Below the pieces are notes generated by a model. That model made no database searches, had not been told where the DNA came from, and saw only the letters and a list, made by a program, of their open reading frames with translations. The translations under genes were made by a program, and so were the position numbers. DNA of 64,000 nt from WVYX01 sp039586815. Its GTDB lineage: Bacteria; Gemmatimonadota; Gemmatimonadetes; Gemmatimonadales; GWC2-71-9. The DNA lies in contig JBDHJR010000013.1 in NCBI GenBank assembly GCA_039586815.1, forward strand, positions 186,001-250,000, given 5' to 3'. How positions within the stretch are numbered: position 1 is the first letter of the stretch; the number at the start of each line of letters is the position of its first letter. Below, one piece after another: positions 33,655 to 42,650 of this stretch.

Positions 33655-34173
33655 ATGCTCACTCTCCTCAAGCTGCTCCAGTCGTTCGTGCGCGCCCTGC
33701 ACTCCGACGGTACGCCACAGCAGGTTGCGGCGGGCTTCGCTCTGGGCGCCGCCCTGGGCCTCACCCCGCTGATGAGCCTGCACAACCTGCTCGTCATCGC
33801 CGCGATCTTCCTGCTGCGGGTGTCGCTGCCCGGTGCGGTCCTGGGATGGCTAATCATGCTGCCGCTGGGCTTCCTGCTCGACCCGGTGTTCGACGCCGCG
33901 GGGAACGCGCTGCTGATCGAGGTGGGGCAGCTGCACCCGGTGTGGACGGCGGTATACAACACCCCGGTGTTGTCCCTCAGCAACGTGAACAACACGGTCG
34001 TGCTGGGGAGCGTGGTGGGTTGGTTGGTGCTGGCCTTTCCCATCTTCCTGGTCGCCCGTGCCGGCGTGCGCCGCTACCGTGCCACGCTGGGCCCGCGGAT
34101 CGAGCGCTCGCGAGCAGTCCGCGCGGTGCGCGCCACCAAGCTCTACAACCTGTACCGCCTGTTTCAGCCCTGA
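33655..34173 (+). CDS. TIGR03546-like integral membrane protein
   Basis: A 172-residue membrane protein with about four helices (roughly 23-55, 57-82, 100-135) and a basic C-terminus. The N-terminal LLKLLQSFVRALHSDGTPQQVAAGFALGAALGLTP (in parts) and MSLHNLL match my memory of the DUF2062-like TIGR03546 family, which is found next to TIGR03545. That partner follows here: the ATG of the next gene overlaps this stop (TGATG). The function of the family is not known. The membrane position and AsmA-like partner suggest a job in envelope assembly. Confidence 0.75.
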   Translation: MLTLLKLLQSFVRALHSDGTPQQVAAGFALGAALGLTPLMSLHNLLVIAAIFLLRVSLPGAVLGWLIMLPLGFLLDPVFDAAGNALLIEVGQLHPVWTAVYNTPVLSLSNVNNTVVLGSVVGWLVLAFPIFLVARAGVRRYRATLGPRIERSRAVRAVRATKLYNLYRLFQP

Positions 34174-35975
34174 TGCCACGCACCAAGTTGTTCCGCTGGC
34201 GGGCCATCGTGCCGCTCCTTCTGGCGTTTGCCTTGCTGGCGCTCGGTTGGTGGCTCCTGCTGGATCGTCTCGTGGAGCAGGGGATCGAGGAGACCGGGGC
34301 GTATCTGGTGGGCGCTCGCGTTGATCTGGAGAGTGCCGACGTACGGCTGGGTGAGGGCACGGTGGTGCTGCGGGGATTGCAGGTGGCCAACCCCAACGCG
34401 CCCATGAGCAACCTGTTCGAGGCGGAGGAAGTCGTGGCGGACCTGCAGTGGACGCCGCTGCTGCAGAGGAAGGTCGCGGTAGATACGCTGGCCGTGCGGG
34501 GCATGCGGTTCGGCACGGCTCGGGACCAGTCGGGAGAGTTGGAGAACCCGAGTCCGCAGAGCGGGGCTGTGGCCCGGGAGGTCTCGGCATGGGCCGATGC
34601 GGTGCGCTTGCCGCCCCTCAGCCTGGAAGGGCTGGGGCAGGTGGTGGATGCGGCTGCGGTGGATCCCGACAGTCTGCGCACTCTGGCGGCGGTGCGGACG
34701 ATCACGGCTCGTGCCGACGAGGTGCGAGCCGCTTGGGACAGCGCGTTGGCCGCGCTCGACCCGCAACCACGCATTGATTCAGCGCAGGCCCTGGCACAGC
34801 GCCTCGAGGACGCCGACCTGGGCGGCCTCAACGTAATCGGTGCCACGCGCCTGGCCGGCGAGGTGCGCACCGCGCTGTCCGATCTGGGCACTCTTGAGGA
34901 GGATGTCACGGCGCTGGGCCGGAACGCGCAGGCGGGCCTGACGGACCTGCAGACCCGGCTCTCCGGGCTGGCTGCCGCGCGGCAGGCGGATTACGCGTAC
35001 GCGCGGGGCCTCCTCAAGCTGCCGTCCCTAGACGCGCCCGACATCTCGCCTGCGATCTTCGGCGATGCGGCCATTGCATGGGTGCAGCCGGTGCTCTACT
35101 GGCTGCGGCTCGCGGAGGAGCACCTGCCGCCGGGGATCGATCCGCGGCGCTATCCCGGACCGAAGCGCCCCCGCCGAGCGGGCACCACGGTTGAGTTTCC
35201 CGACTCCGCCTCCGGCCCTCGGTTCCTCATGGAGTACGGCGAGCTGGGCGTGGAGTTCGCGGGCGAGGGGATGGTGGCGGGAGAGTACCTGGCGCGTGTC
35301 ACCGGCCTCACGTCGGATCCAACGCTCTACGGCAAGCCGCTCGAGCTGTCGCTGAGCCGCTCCGGCGCGGCAGTCGGCCCTTCCAACGTCGGGTTACGAG
35401 CGCTACTCGACCACGTGTCGGCACCCGTGATAGACTCGCTGGACGCATCGCTCGCGGGCGTGCAGCTACCCAGTCTGGACCTGGCCGCGCTGGGTGCTCG
35501 CCTCGTGCTGGGCGAGGGGACCACACGGCTGCGGCTGGCACGCTCGGGAGACCAGCTCGGTGCACGGTGGTCGTGGCACGCCCCGCGGGCGAGGTGGGAG
35601 AGACTCCGGGGGACGGCAAGCGGTGAGTGGGCCGAGGAGCTGCTGTGGCGCACCGTGTCGGGGCTGCGCGACGTACGAATAGAGGTCGGGCTGGCCGGTG
35701 CCGTGCGCGAGCCCGCCCTCAGCGTGCAGTCCAACGTGGGCCAGGCCATCGCGGCGAGCCTGCGGCGCGAGCTGGGGCGGGAAGTCGAGCGCGTAGAGCG
35801 CGAGATGCGGGCGCAAGTGGACGCGCTGGTGAGCGATCAGGTGGGTCGCGCGCGGCGCGGTGTCGCAGACCTCCAACGGAAGTACCTGGACGAGATCGAC
35901 GGAGCGCGGGAGGCATTGGACGCGGTGCGGCGGCAGCTCGAGCGGGAGCTGCCTGGTGGCATCCGTATTCCATAG
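34173..35975 (+). CDS. TIGR03545-like envelope protein with N-terminal anchor (AsmA-like)
   Basis: A 600-residue protein. The N-terminal helix (about 12-33, IVPLLLAFALLALGWWLLL) anchors it and the rest should be periplasmic. Residues 45-110 (DLESADVRLGEGTVVLRGLQVANP, FEAEEVVADLQWTPLLQRKVAVDTLAVRGMRFG, in parts) have the strand pattern of AsmA/DUF748-type lipid-transport domains. A long helical middle and a C-terminal coiled coil (about 525-595) follow. The adjoining TIGR03546-like gene supports the TIGR03545 name. The ATG at 34173 overlaps the previous stop by one base. The gene ends 11 nt before the large acyl-ligase fusion. Confidence 0.75.
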   Translation: MPRTKLFRWRAIVPLLLAFALLALGWWLLLDRLVEQGIEETGAYLVGARVDLESADVRLGEGTVVLRGLQVANPNAPMSNLFEAEEVVADLQWTPLLQRKVAVDTLAVRGMRFGTARDQSGELENPSPQSGAVAREVSAWADAVRLPPLSLEGLGQVVDAAAVDPDSLRTLAAVRTITARADEVRAAWDSALAALDPQPRIDSAQALAQRLEDADLGGLNVIGATRLAGEVRTALSDLGTLEEDVTALGRNAQAGLTDLQTRLSGLAAARQADYAYARGLLKLPSLDAPDISPAIFGDAAIAWVQPVLYWLRLAEEHLPPGIDPRRYPGPKRPRRAGTTVEFPDSASGPRFLMEYGELGVEFAGEGMVAGEYLARVTGLTSDPTLYGKPLELSLSRSGAAVGPSNVGLRALLDHVSAPVIDSLDASLAGVQLPSLDLAALGARLVLGEGTTRLRLARSGDQLGARWSWHAPRARWERLRGTASGEWAEELLWRTVSGLRDVRIEVGLAGAVREPALSVQSNVGQAIAASLRRELGREVERVEREMRAQVDALVSDQVGRARRGVADLQRKYLDEIDGAREALDAVRRQLERELPGGIRIP

Positions 35976-35986
35976 TATTGTGAGTC

Positions 35987-38900
35987 ATGACCAGCGTAGC
36001 TGATCTGCAGGACCTCACCCAGCTGCCCGCCGACCAAGTGGCGGCGCGTGTCGCGAGCGCGCTGGAGGAGGCGGGCCGGCGGGACACGCCGGCGCCCGAG
36101 GCCATGCGGCTCGACCGCGCGGCGGTGACCGCACTGCGGCACGCACCGCATCCGGAGTCGGTGCTGGAGCGGATCGAGGTGGAGCGCATCGCCGAGCTGC
36201 TCGCGCGCTGCACCGCCAGGTGCGGCACGGGCGAGGCGCTGCCCGACCGCGAGCTCCGTGTGCTCGCATGGGACGCGCTCGACCTCGCGCGGCGCCCCGC
36301 CGTGGTGACGCGCATCGAGCCGGCGGCCGTGGGCGACTGGACCGCGACCGTCCTCGCAGCCATCGAGGCGTCGCACTTCACCGTGGGCCCGCTGTTCAGG
36401 CAGCGCGCCAAGACCTACGGACCGAAGGTCCTGTTCGAGATCCCCGAAGGTGCCAAGAGCCACCGACTCACCTGGCAGCAGGTGGCGGCGCGTGTGGACA
36501 CACTGGCGCGCGGGCTCCTCTCGCTGGGCGATCCCGACGCCAACCAGCCGATCGCCATCGTGTCAGAGAACCGGTTGGAGCTGGCAATCGTGGATCTCGC
36601 GTGCCTTACCTCGGGTCTGGTCAACGTGGTCGTTCCGGCGAATGCCACCGAAGCCGACGTGGGGTACATCCTGCGCCACGCCAAGGTGCGGACCGCGATC
36701 GTTTCGGGCCGCGGGCAGCTGCACAAGGTGCAGAAGAACCGCGAGGCGCTTCCCGACCTCCAGCGCGTGATCAGCATGGACCCGCTCGATGACCATGGCT
36801 CGGAGGTCATGAGCCTGCGGGAGCTCGAGAGCCTAGCGAGCCGAGTGCCGGCTACAGCGGTGCAGCAACGCGGCGAGAGTGTGCGCATCGGTGATCGAGC
36901 CACTGTGATGTACACATCGGGCACCACCGGTATGCCCAAGGGCATCCAGTACTCCCACCGTAACCTGGTGTTCAAGCGGTTTGCCCGCGGTGTGGCCCTG
37001 CCCGAGATCGGCGAGCGGGACGTCTTCCTGTGTTATCTGCCCCTGTTCCACACGTTCGGCCGCTACCTCGAGATGCTGGGGTGCGTGTTCTGGGGGGCGA
37101 AGTACTGCTTCCTGCTCGACCCTTCCATGGGAGCGCTCACCGACGGCATGACGCGGTACCGCCCCACGGTGTTCATCAGCGTGCCCCGCAAATGGATGCA
37201 GCTGTACGACGCCATTGCGCAGCGGGCCAATCCACTCGATGCGCCGGACGATGAGCTGCTCGAGGCCACCAGGGAGGTGACGGGTGGACGCCTCGCGTGG
37301 GGGTTGTCGGCGGCTGGCTACCTCGACCCCGAGATCTTCAAGTTCTTCCATCGCCAGGGAATCCAGCTGCTCAGCGGGTTCGGGATGAGCGAGGCCACCG
37401 GCGGCGCCACGATGACTCCGCCGCACGGGTACAGGCACAACTCGCTCGGTGTCGCGCTTCCCGGCATCGAGCTCAAGCTGGCGGAGGACGGCGAGCTGCT
37501 GATGCGGGGGCCCTACGTGATGATGGGTTACCTCGATCCGCCCGACGGCGAGCCGTCGTTCGACGAGGACGGCTGGCTGCACAGCGGCGACCTGATGCAG
37601 ATGGACGACGCCGGGCACATCCAGCTGGTGGACCGCAAGAAGGAGATCTACAAGAACGTCAAGGGACAGACGATCGCACCGCAGCGCATCGAGAACCTGT
37701 TCCGCGAGTTCGAGTCGGTCGGCCGCGTCTTCCTGGTGGGCGATCACCGGGAGTACAACACGCTGCTGATCTACCCCAACCCGGAATACGAAAGCCTCGA
37801 CTTCTCCTCGATGTCGATCCACGAGATCCGGGATCACTTCCGCTCGTTGGTGACATCGGTCAACCAGTTCGTGGCCCCGTTCGAGCGCATCGTCGACTTC
37901 TACATCGTCGACCGCGACCTCGACGCCGAGCGCGGCGAGCTCACGCCCAAGGGTACGCCGCGGCGCAAGACGGTCGTGGAGAACTTCGCCGACGTGATCG
38001 ACTCGCTGTACCGGCGGGCCCACCTGCATGTGGGTGGCGTCGAGTTGACGCTGCCCAACTGGTTGTTCCAGTATCTCGGCCTCACGGCACAGGATGTGGA
38101 GATCGACAAGGCTGCGCTGGGCCTGCCGTCCGTTGGTACGACCTTGACCGTGCGCCGCCTCGACGACGCGCGGATCCAGATCGGTGCCGGCATCTACGAG
38201 ACGGAGCGCAAGACCGTCAATCTGGGAGCGTTCCTCGCCACGCCGCGGCTCTGGCTCGGAAACGAGGAGTTGCGGGAGTTCGCGCCACTGCAACCGAATC
38301 AGCGGCAGCGGCCGGGACGCTCGCAGGAGGGCATCGAATGGGTGGGGCGGCCGGCGCCCTACAAGGCGAGCCGCGCCGAGCGAGATGCGCTCCAGGAGGC
38401 GATACGACACGCGGAGTGGAGCCTCGACGACCTGGATCAGGCAGCGCGGCTCCTCTCGTCCACCGATCGGGATGCCGGTCTCGATGCCGAGCGCCTGCTG
38501 GAGCGCGTCGTGGCAAATGAAGAAGGTCCGCTGGCCGACCCGGCCCGCTTCGTGCTCGCCCGTGGGGCAGTGGCGGACGCACCCGACGTGCGGCGCCGAG
38601 CCTTCCAGACCCTGGTCCCCGTCGAGCGCGCGCACCGGTTCACGCGAACGCTCGAGGCGTTCTTCGGGCGCGACCCTGGGTTGCTCGATGAGGACACGTC
38701 GGAGTACCTGGCCGAGCGCACGCTTTCGGAAGCCAAGGTCCATGCGCTGATCGTGTACGCGGAAGAGGCCTGCACCGGCGACTCGGGCAACGACCAACTC
38801 GCCGTCTCCTTGCTCACCTTCCTCGCGGAGTACGGTGCCGGCCACCCGGTACGCTTCCGGATGATCCGTGCCTTCCTGGTGCGGATGAGCCTCTTCGCCC

Positions 38901-40741
38901 GTAGCCAGTCGTTGCGAGTGCACGCTGCCGGTGCGCGCGTCACCCTCGAGAACGGCTTCCGCCAGTGGCTCGGGCCCACCTCCAAGATCGCGGTGGACAC
39001 GGAGACCGGGCAGGAGTATCGCTGGGGGGATGTCGTGGTGTTCGAGGAATCGACGCCCGAGGAGCACCGCCGCCGCCTGCTCAGCGCGATCAAGAGCACA
39101 CCCTTCCTGCGGGAGGCGGTGTTCCTCTTCTACCGAGGCACGATCGTGCGCCTGCACGACATCCCGCCCGGGGGCGTCTGGATCCGATTGATCGGCGCGC
39201 GTCACGGCAAGTCGGTGTATCGCGTCACAATCCAGACCCGTGCGCAGGAGACGTACGAGGTCGCCGCCAATCTCGTGGACGAGCTGGACACGGGGCAGGT
39301 CCAGGAGGAGATCGACTGGCTCATCCTGTGTGGGGTAGCGGGTCTGCGCGACCCGGTAGTGGAGGACTTCGGCGGCCACATTCCCGAGCAGGACCTTTGG
39401 AGCGAAGAGTTCGTCAGCGGCGATACCCTGGACAGGGAAATGCGACGTCTGGAGCGGCGGGCATACGAGCACGAGGGGCTGCTGCAGTTGTGGCCGTTCC
39501 TCGCCTGGAGCGCCCTGGCGGCGCTGGTGGACTTCTGGGACCGCACCGGCCGGCGCTGCGAGATCACGGAGCTGAGCCCGGCCGACATAGTGCTCCCGAC
39601 CCACGACTACCATCGCGGGTCGCGCATCGTTTCGCTCTCAGCGCGCCACGACCACCGCGGTCTGCTCGACATGGTGCGGTCGTTCAGGGAAGGCTTCGTG
39701 CGGGGGGTGGAGGAGCAGTACCCCGAGCTCGAGGGCGTAGTCGGGTGGGACGTGACGTTCTCCGCGGTGCTGGAGGTGATCGGCGAGCAGGAAGGGCTGG
39801 AGGCGTACGAGCGCGCGCTCGCGGCCGAGGTGGATGCCCCCGAGGAGCTGCGGCGCGCTCTGGAGGAATACCTCTTCACTGTCAGGCGGCGCGGCTTCCT
39901 GCCCAAGCGGCTCTACTTTGCCGCCAAGCGGTATCGCCGCTGGGCGAAGCTGAGCCAGGACGCCACGCCCCAGGCGCGCGCCGCCACGCTCCAGGAGTTC
40001 TACGACACTTACGGACTCGACACGCTGGCGATGTCGTATCCGGAGGTGCGGCTGCGTTTCTTCCGGGAGACCGTGTTCCGCGAAAGCTCGAACGAGCTTC
40101 AGGCCGGGCTCGACGAGCTGACGGCCAAGGTACGCAGCGGGGAGATCCGCAACGGTGAGCTGGCGGGCGCCGTGGCCGATCTGAGGCAACGCATCCCGGT
40201 GGAGCCCGACGACGACTATTTCCTCGCCCGCATACCGTTCGCGTACCTGCGGCCCGAGGACACCGTGGACTTCGTCTCCGCGGACCTGGCGGGCAGCTCC
40301 CAGACCGAGATCGTGGTGGCGTTGGAGGATGCCGACGCGGGGCTCTTCCGGGTGCGGCACGCGCTCTTGCCCAGGGAGGTGGAGCGGCTGCACCGGCTCT
40401 TCCTGTCCGCTCGGCTCGACGTGCAGTTCGGGCCGGAGCACCGCTACCTGGTGGGGATCAATGAGCGAGACCAGATCATCGGCGGCATCTACTACGAGAT
40501 CGAGGAGGACGGCCTGCGCGCTCACCTCGAGAAGATCGTGGTTGCCGAGGCGTACAGGCGCAAAGGCGTCGCGGACGGCCTGATGAAAGAGTTCTTCAAC
40601 CGGTTGCGCGCCGCCGGAGTGAAGGCTGTGACCACGGGCTTCTTCCGGCCCGAGTACTTCTACGCACACGGCTTCAAGATCGAGAAGCGCTATGCCGGAT
40701 TGGTGAAAGCGCTGGACGACGGGCCGGAGGCCAGTGAGTAG
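35987..40741 (+). CDS. Giant fusion: acyl-adenylate ligase, large uncharacterised region, GNAT acetyl/acyltransferase
   Basis: A 1,584-residue cytoplasmic protein with no signal peptide. Residues 1-115 are a helical, uncharacterised head. About 135-690 is a long-chain acyl-CoA-synthetase-like AMP-binding domain: the phosphate loop YTSGTTGMPKG near 307-317, LSGFGMSEATGG near 461-472, HSGDL near 531, DRKKEIYKNVKGQ near 549-561, and the Lys region LTPKGTPRRK near 650. About 760-1460 matches no family I know. Parts (GKSVYRVTIQT near 1074, EEFVSGDTLDREM near 1140, ELSPADIVLP near 1192) have a faint kinase-like order but lack clear catalytic residues. About 1475-1578 is a GNAT fold with the CoA loop AYRRKGVADGLMKEF. 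ATG at 35987 has only weak GTGAG upstream. Activation of an acid and transfer to an amine by one protein is the natural inference. Confidence 0.85.
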   Translation: MTSVADLQDLTQLPADQVAARVASALEEAGRRDTPAPEAMRLDRAAVTALRHAPHPESVLERIEVERIAELLARCTARCGTGEALPDRELRVLAWDALDLARRPAVVTRIEPAAVGDWTATVLAAIEASHFTVGPLFRQRAKTYGPKVLFEIPEGAKSHRLTWQQVAARVDTLARGLLSLGDPDANQPIAIVSENRLELAIVDLACLTSGLVNVVVPANATEADVGYILRHAKVRTAIVSGRGQLHKVQKNREALPDLQRVISMDPLDDHGSEVMSLRELESLASRVPATAVQQRGESVRIGDRATVMYTSGTTGMPKGIQYSHRNLVFKRFARGVALPEIGERDVFLCYLPLFHTFGRYLEMLGCVFWGAKYCFLLDPSMGALTDGMTRYRPTVFISVPRKWMQLYDAIAQRANPLDAPDDELLEATREVTGGRLAWGLSAAGYLDPEIFKFFHRQGIQLLSGFGMSEATGGATMTPPHGYRHNSLGVALPGIELKLAEDGELLMRGPYVMMGYLDPPDGEPSFDEDGWLHSGDLMQMDDAGHIQLVDRKKEIYKNVKGQTIAPQRIENLFREFESVGRVFLVGDHREYNTLLIYPNPEYESLDFSSMSIHEIRDHFRSLVTSVNQFVAPFERIVDFYIVDRDLDAERGELTPKGTPRRKTVVENFADVIDSLYRRAHLHVGGVELTLPNWLFQYLGLTAQDVEIDKAALGLPSVGTTLTVRRLDDARIQIGAGIYETERKTVNLGAFLATPRLWLGNEELREFAPLQPNQRQRPGRSQEGIEWVGRPAPYKASRAERDALQEAIRHAEWSLDDLDQAARLLSSTDRDAGLDAERLLERVVANEEGPLADPARFVLARGAVADAPDVRRRAFQTLVPVERAHRFTRTLEAFFGRDPGLLDEDTSEYLAERTLSEAKVHALIVYAEEACTGDSGNDQLAVSLLTFLAEYGAGHPVRFRMIRAFLVRMSLFARSQSLRVHAAGARVTLENGFRQWLGPTSKIAVDTETGQEYRWGDVVVFEESTPEEHRRRLLSAIKSTPFLREAVFLFYRGTIVRLHDIPPGGVWIRLIGARHGKSVYRVTIQTRAQETYEVAANLVDELDTGQVQEEIDWLILCGVAGLRDPVVEDFGGHIPEQDLWSEEFVSGDTLDREMRRLERRAYEHEGLLQLWPFLAWSALAALVDFWDRTGRRCEITELSPADIVLPTHDYHRGSRIVSLSARHDHRGLLDMVRSFREGFVRGVEEQYPELEGVVGWDVTFSAVLEVIGEQEGLEAYERALAAEVDAPEELRRALEEYLFTVRRRGFLPKRLYFAAKRYRRWAKLSQDATPQARAATLQEFYDTYGLDTLAMSYPEVRLRFFRETVFRESSNELQAGLDELTAKVRSGEIRNGELAGAVADLRQRIPVEPDDDYFLARIPFAYLRPEDTVDFVSADLAGSSQTEIVVALEDADAGLFRVRHALLPREVERLHRLFLSARLDVQFGPEHRYLVGINERDQIIGGIYYEIEEDGLRAHLEKIVVAEAYRRKGVADGLMKEFFNRLRAAGVKAVTTGFFRPEYFYAHGFKIEKRYAGLVKALDDGPEASE

Positions 40742-41144
40742 CGCTGACGCCGGGCCGGAGCCCCCCGACGCCACGTTCTGTACGGCCATCAACTGCATGG
40801 ACGGTAGGGTTCAGTTGCCGGTGATCGCCTACCTTAGCGACCGCTTCGCGGTCGAGCACGTGGATATGGTGACCGAGGCGGGCCCCGTGGCGGTGCTCTC
40901 GGAGCCGAGTACCGGGCCTGCGGCGCAGGGGATCTACGACCGCGTGGCGCTCTCGCTCGAACGCCACCGGTCGCGCGGTGTCGCTGTGACCGCGCACCAT
41001 GACTGCGCCGGCAACCCGGCGACCCCACAGCAGCAGCAGGAGCAGCTACGTGCCGCTGTCCGGCGACTGCGAGAGTGGTTTCCGGCCGTCTCCGTGATCG
41101 CGCTGTGGGTGGATGAGCACTGGGAGGTGCGAGAGCTCGGCTGA
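40734..41144 (+). CDS. Small carbonic-anhydrase-like zinc protein (Pro_CA_2 type)
   Basis: A 136-residue cytosolic protein with the metal and catalytic signature of minimal beta-carbonic anhydrases: NCMDGR (C21, D23, R25) and HHDCAGN (H88, C91). It lacks the longer helical parts of classical enzymes, so hydration of CO2 is possible but not certain. GTG at 40734 overlaps the end of the large fusion by 8 bp, with GGAGG just upstream. It is the last gene of the operon and is followed by a strong terminator. Confidence 0.75.
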   Translation: MSSADAGPEPPDATFCTAINCMDGRVQLPVIAYLSDRFAVEHVDMVTEAGPVAVLSEPSTGPAAQGIYDRVALSLERHRSRGVAVTAHHDCAGNPATPQQQQEQLRAAVRRLREWFPAVSVIALWVDEHWEVRELG

Positions 41145-41168
41145 CCGGCCAAGCCCGCACCAAATGCA

Positions 41169-41197
41169 AACAGGGGCACCGATTCGGTGCCCCTGTT
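41169..41197. terminator. Bidirectional terminator between the carbonic-anhydrase-like gene and citrate synthase
   Basis: Perfect 12-bp stem aacaggggcacc (41169-41180) with ggtgcccctgtt (41186-41197), loop GATTC. It lies in a 77-bp convergent gap. Confidence 0.8.
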
Positions 41198-41221
41198 GCT
41201 CGTTCGGTCGGAACCGGCCGG

Positions 41222-42553
41222 TTACTTGGTGGCGCCTGCCAGCTCGGCGGAGGTCACACCGGCCACCTCCTCGAGCATCGTCGTTGTCACCGACTTCGGA
41301 CGCTCGATCGCGTAGCCCAGCGCGCGGTCCCAAGTGATGTTCGCCAGCACGCCGAGGGCGCGCCCGATGCCGAACAGCACCGTGTAGAAGTCCCACTCCG
41401 TGAGCCCGTAGTACCACTGGATCACGCCCGACTGCGCGTCCACGTTGGGCCACGGGTTCTTGGCCTTGCCGTGCTCCTGCAGAATCGCCGGCGTGACCTT
41501 GTAGATCGTGCTGATCAGCTTGAACAGCGGGAAGTCCGGCAGGTGCTTGAGGCAGAACTCGCGCTGCGCGGTGTAGCGCGGGTCGGTCTTGCGCAGCACC
41601 GCGTGGCCGTAGCCCGGCACCACCTGGCCGCTGTTCAGCGTGTCCCAGATCGCCTGCTTCACGTCGTCCTCGGTGTAGTCCTCCTTGCCGAGCTTCTCCA
41701 GGAACTTCATAGTCCAGCTCAGCACCTCCTGGTTGGCGAGGCCGTGCAGCGGGCCCGCCAGGCCGTTGATGCCGGCCGAAAGCGCGTAGTAGCAGTCCGA
41801 CAGCGCCGAGGCCACCAGGTGCGTGGCATGCGCCGAGACGTTCCCCGACTCGTGGTCCGAGTGCAGGATGAAGTACATGCGCGCCACGTCATCGTACGGC
41901 GCCGCGATTCCCATCTGGTGCGCGAAGTTGGCGCCCCAGTCCAGATCGGGATTCGGCGCGATGTGCGTGTCGGCCTTGTACTTCATACGGTAGATGTACG
42001 CGCCGATCGAGGGGAGCCTGGCGAGCAGGTTGGTGCAATCGTCCAACATCGGCTCCCAGTAGTCCATCTTGCTCATGCCCTCGTTGTACCGCTTCACGAA
42101 CACGGATTCGCGCTGCATCGACAGAATGGCCGCCGAGAACAGCGTCATCGGGTGCGTGTCGCGCGGCATCGCCCGCAAGGTGTCGATAACGTAGTGCGGC
42201 ACCTGGCGGCGGCTCTTCCAATCCTCGACTACTTCGTCCACCTGCTTCTGCGTCGGCACTTCACCCGTGAGCAGGTAGAACCAGAAGGCCTCGACGGTGG
42301 GGTAGTCGCTGCCCTTCGGCTTGGGTAGCGCTTCGAAGGTCTCGGGGATCGTCTTCCCCCGGAACCGGATGCCCTCGTGAGGGTCGAGGTACGAGATGTC
42401 CGTCACCAGGCACCTCACGCCGCGGGCACCACCGATGGTCTGGGAGATCAAGACCTCGCCCACCTTGACGTCGCCGTACTCCTTCAAGAGCCGCGTCGTC
42501 CGCGGACGATGTTGCTCGATCTTCTTATAGAGAGTTTCTTTGAGCGTCGACAT
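41222..42553 (-). CDS. gltA: Citrate synthase, eukaryotic (mitochondrial-like) type
   Basis: A 443-residue enzyme that condenses acetyl-CoA and oxaloacetate to citrate in the TCA cycle. It belongs to the subgroup resembling mitochondrial enzymes rather than hexameric bacterial GltA. Marks: GIRFRGKTIPE near 60, HSDHESGNVSAHATHLV with a conserved His, GPLHGLANQE with the catalytic His, VPGYGHAVLRKTDPR (His and Arg for oxaloacetate), and the late Asp in NVDAQSGVIQWYYG. No zinc or NADH-site extension is seen. ATG at 42553 follows AGGAGG. It is a single gene, convergent with the carbonic-anhydrase-like gene and divergent from the M14 peptidase. Confidence 0.95.
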   Translation of the reverse strand: MSTLKETLYKKIEQHRPRTTRLLKEYGDVKVGEVLISQTIGGARGVRCLVTDISYLDPHEGIRFRGKTIPETFEALPKPKGSDYPTVEAFWFYLLTGEVPTQKQVDEVVEDWKSRRQVPHYVIDTLRAMPRDTHPMTLFSAAILSMQRESVFVKRYNEGMSKMDYWEPMLDDCTNLLARLPSIGAYIYRMKYKADTHIAPNPDLDWGANFAHQMGIAAPYDDVARMYFILHSDHESGNVSAHATHLVASALSDCYYALSAGINGLAGPLHGLANQEVLSWTMKFLEKLGKEDYTEDDVKQAIWDTLNSGQVVPGYGHAVLRKTDPRYTAQREFCLKHLPDFPLFKLISTIYKVTPAILQEHGKAKNPWPNVDAQSGVIQWYYGLTEWDFYTVLFGIGRALGVLANITWDRALGYAIERPKSVTTTMLEEVAGVTSAELAGATK

Positions 42554-42594
42554 CGCTACTCCTCCTTGTACCCTCCACCCGATTTGGCCAACAG

Positions 42595-42607
42595 TTAACC
42601 GGGTTAA
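42595..42607. promoter_or_regulatory. 13-bp palindrome between citrate synthase and the M14 peptidase
   Basis: TTAACCGGGTTAA is a perfect dyad around its central base, lying in the middle of the 97-bp divergent gap. A possible operator for either gene. Confidence 0.35.
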
Positions 42608-42650
42608 AGATACTCAGAAGCGCCTACGAATGTGAGAAGGAGCGTCCACT

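Noticed and set aside
36833..39613. A 926-codon open frame on the minus strand
   Set aside because: It is antisense to the acyl-ligase fusion, whose motifs are unmistakable; composition is that of a GC-driven shadow.
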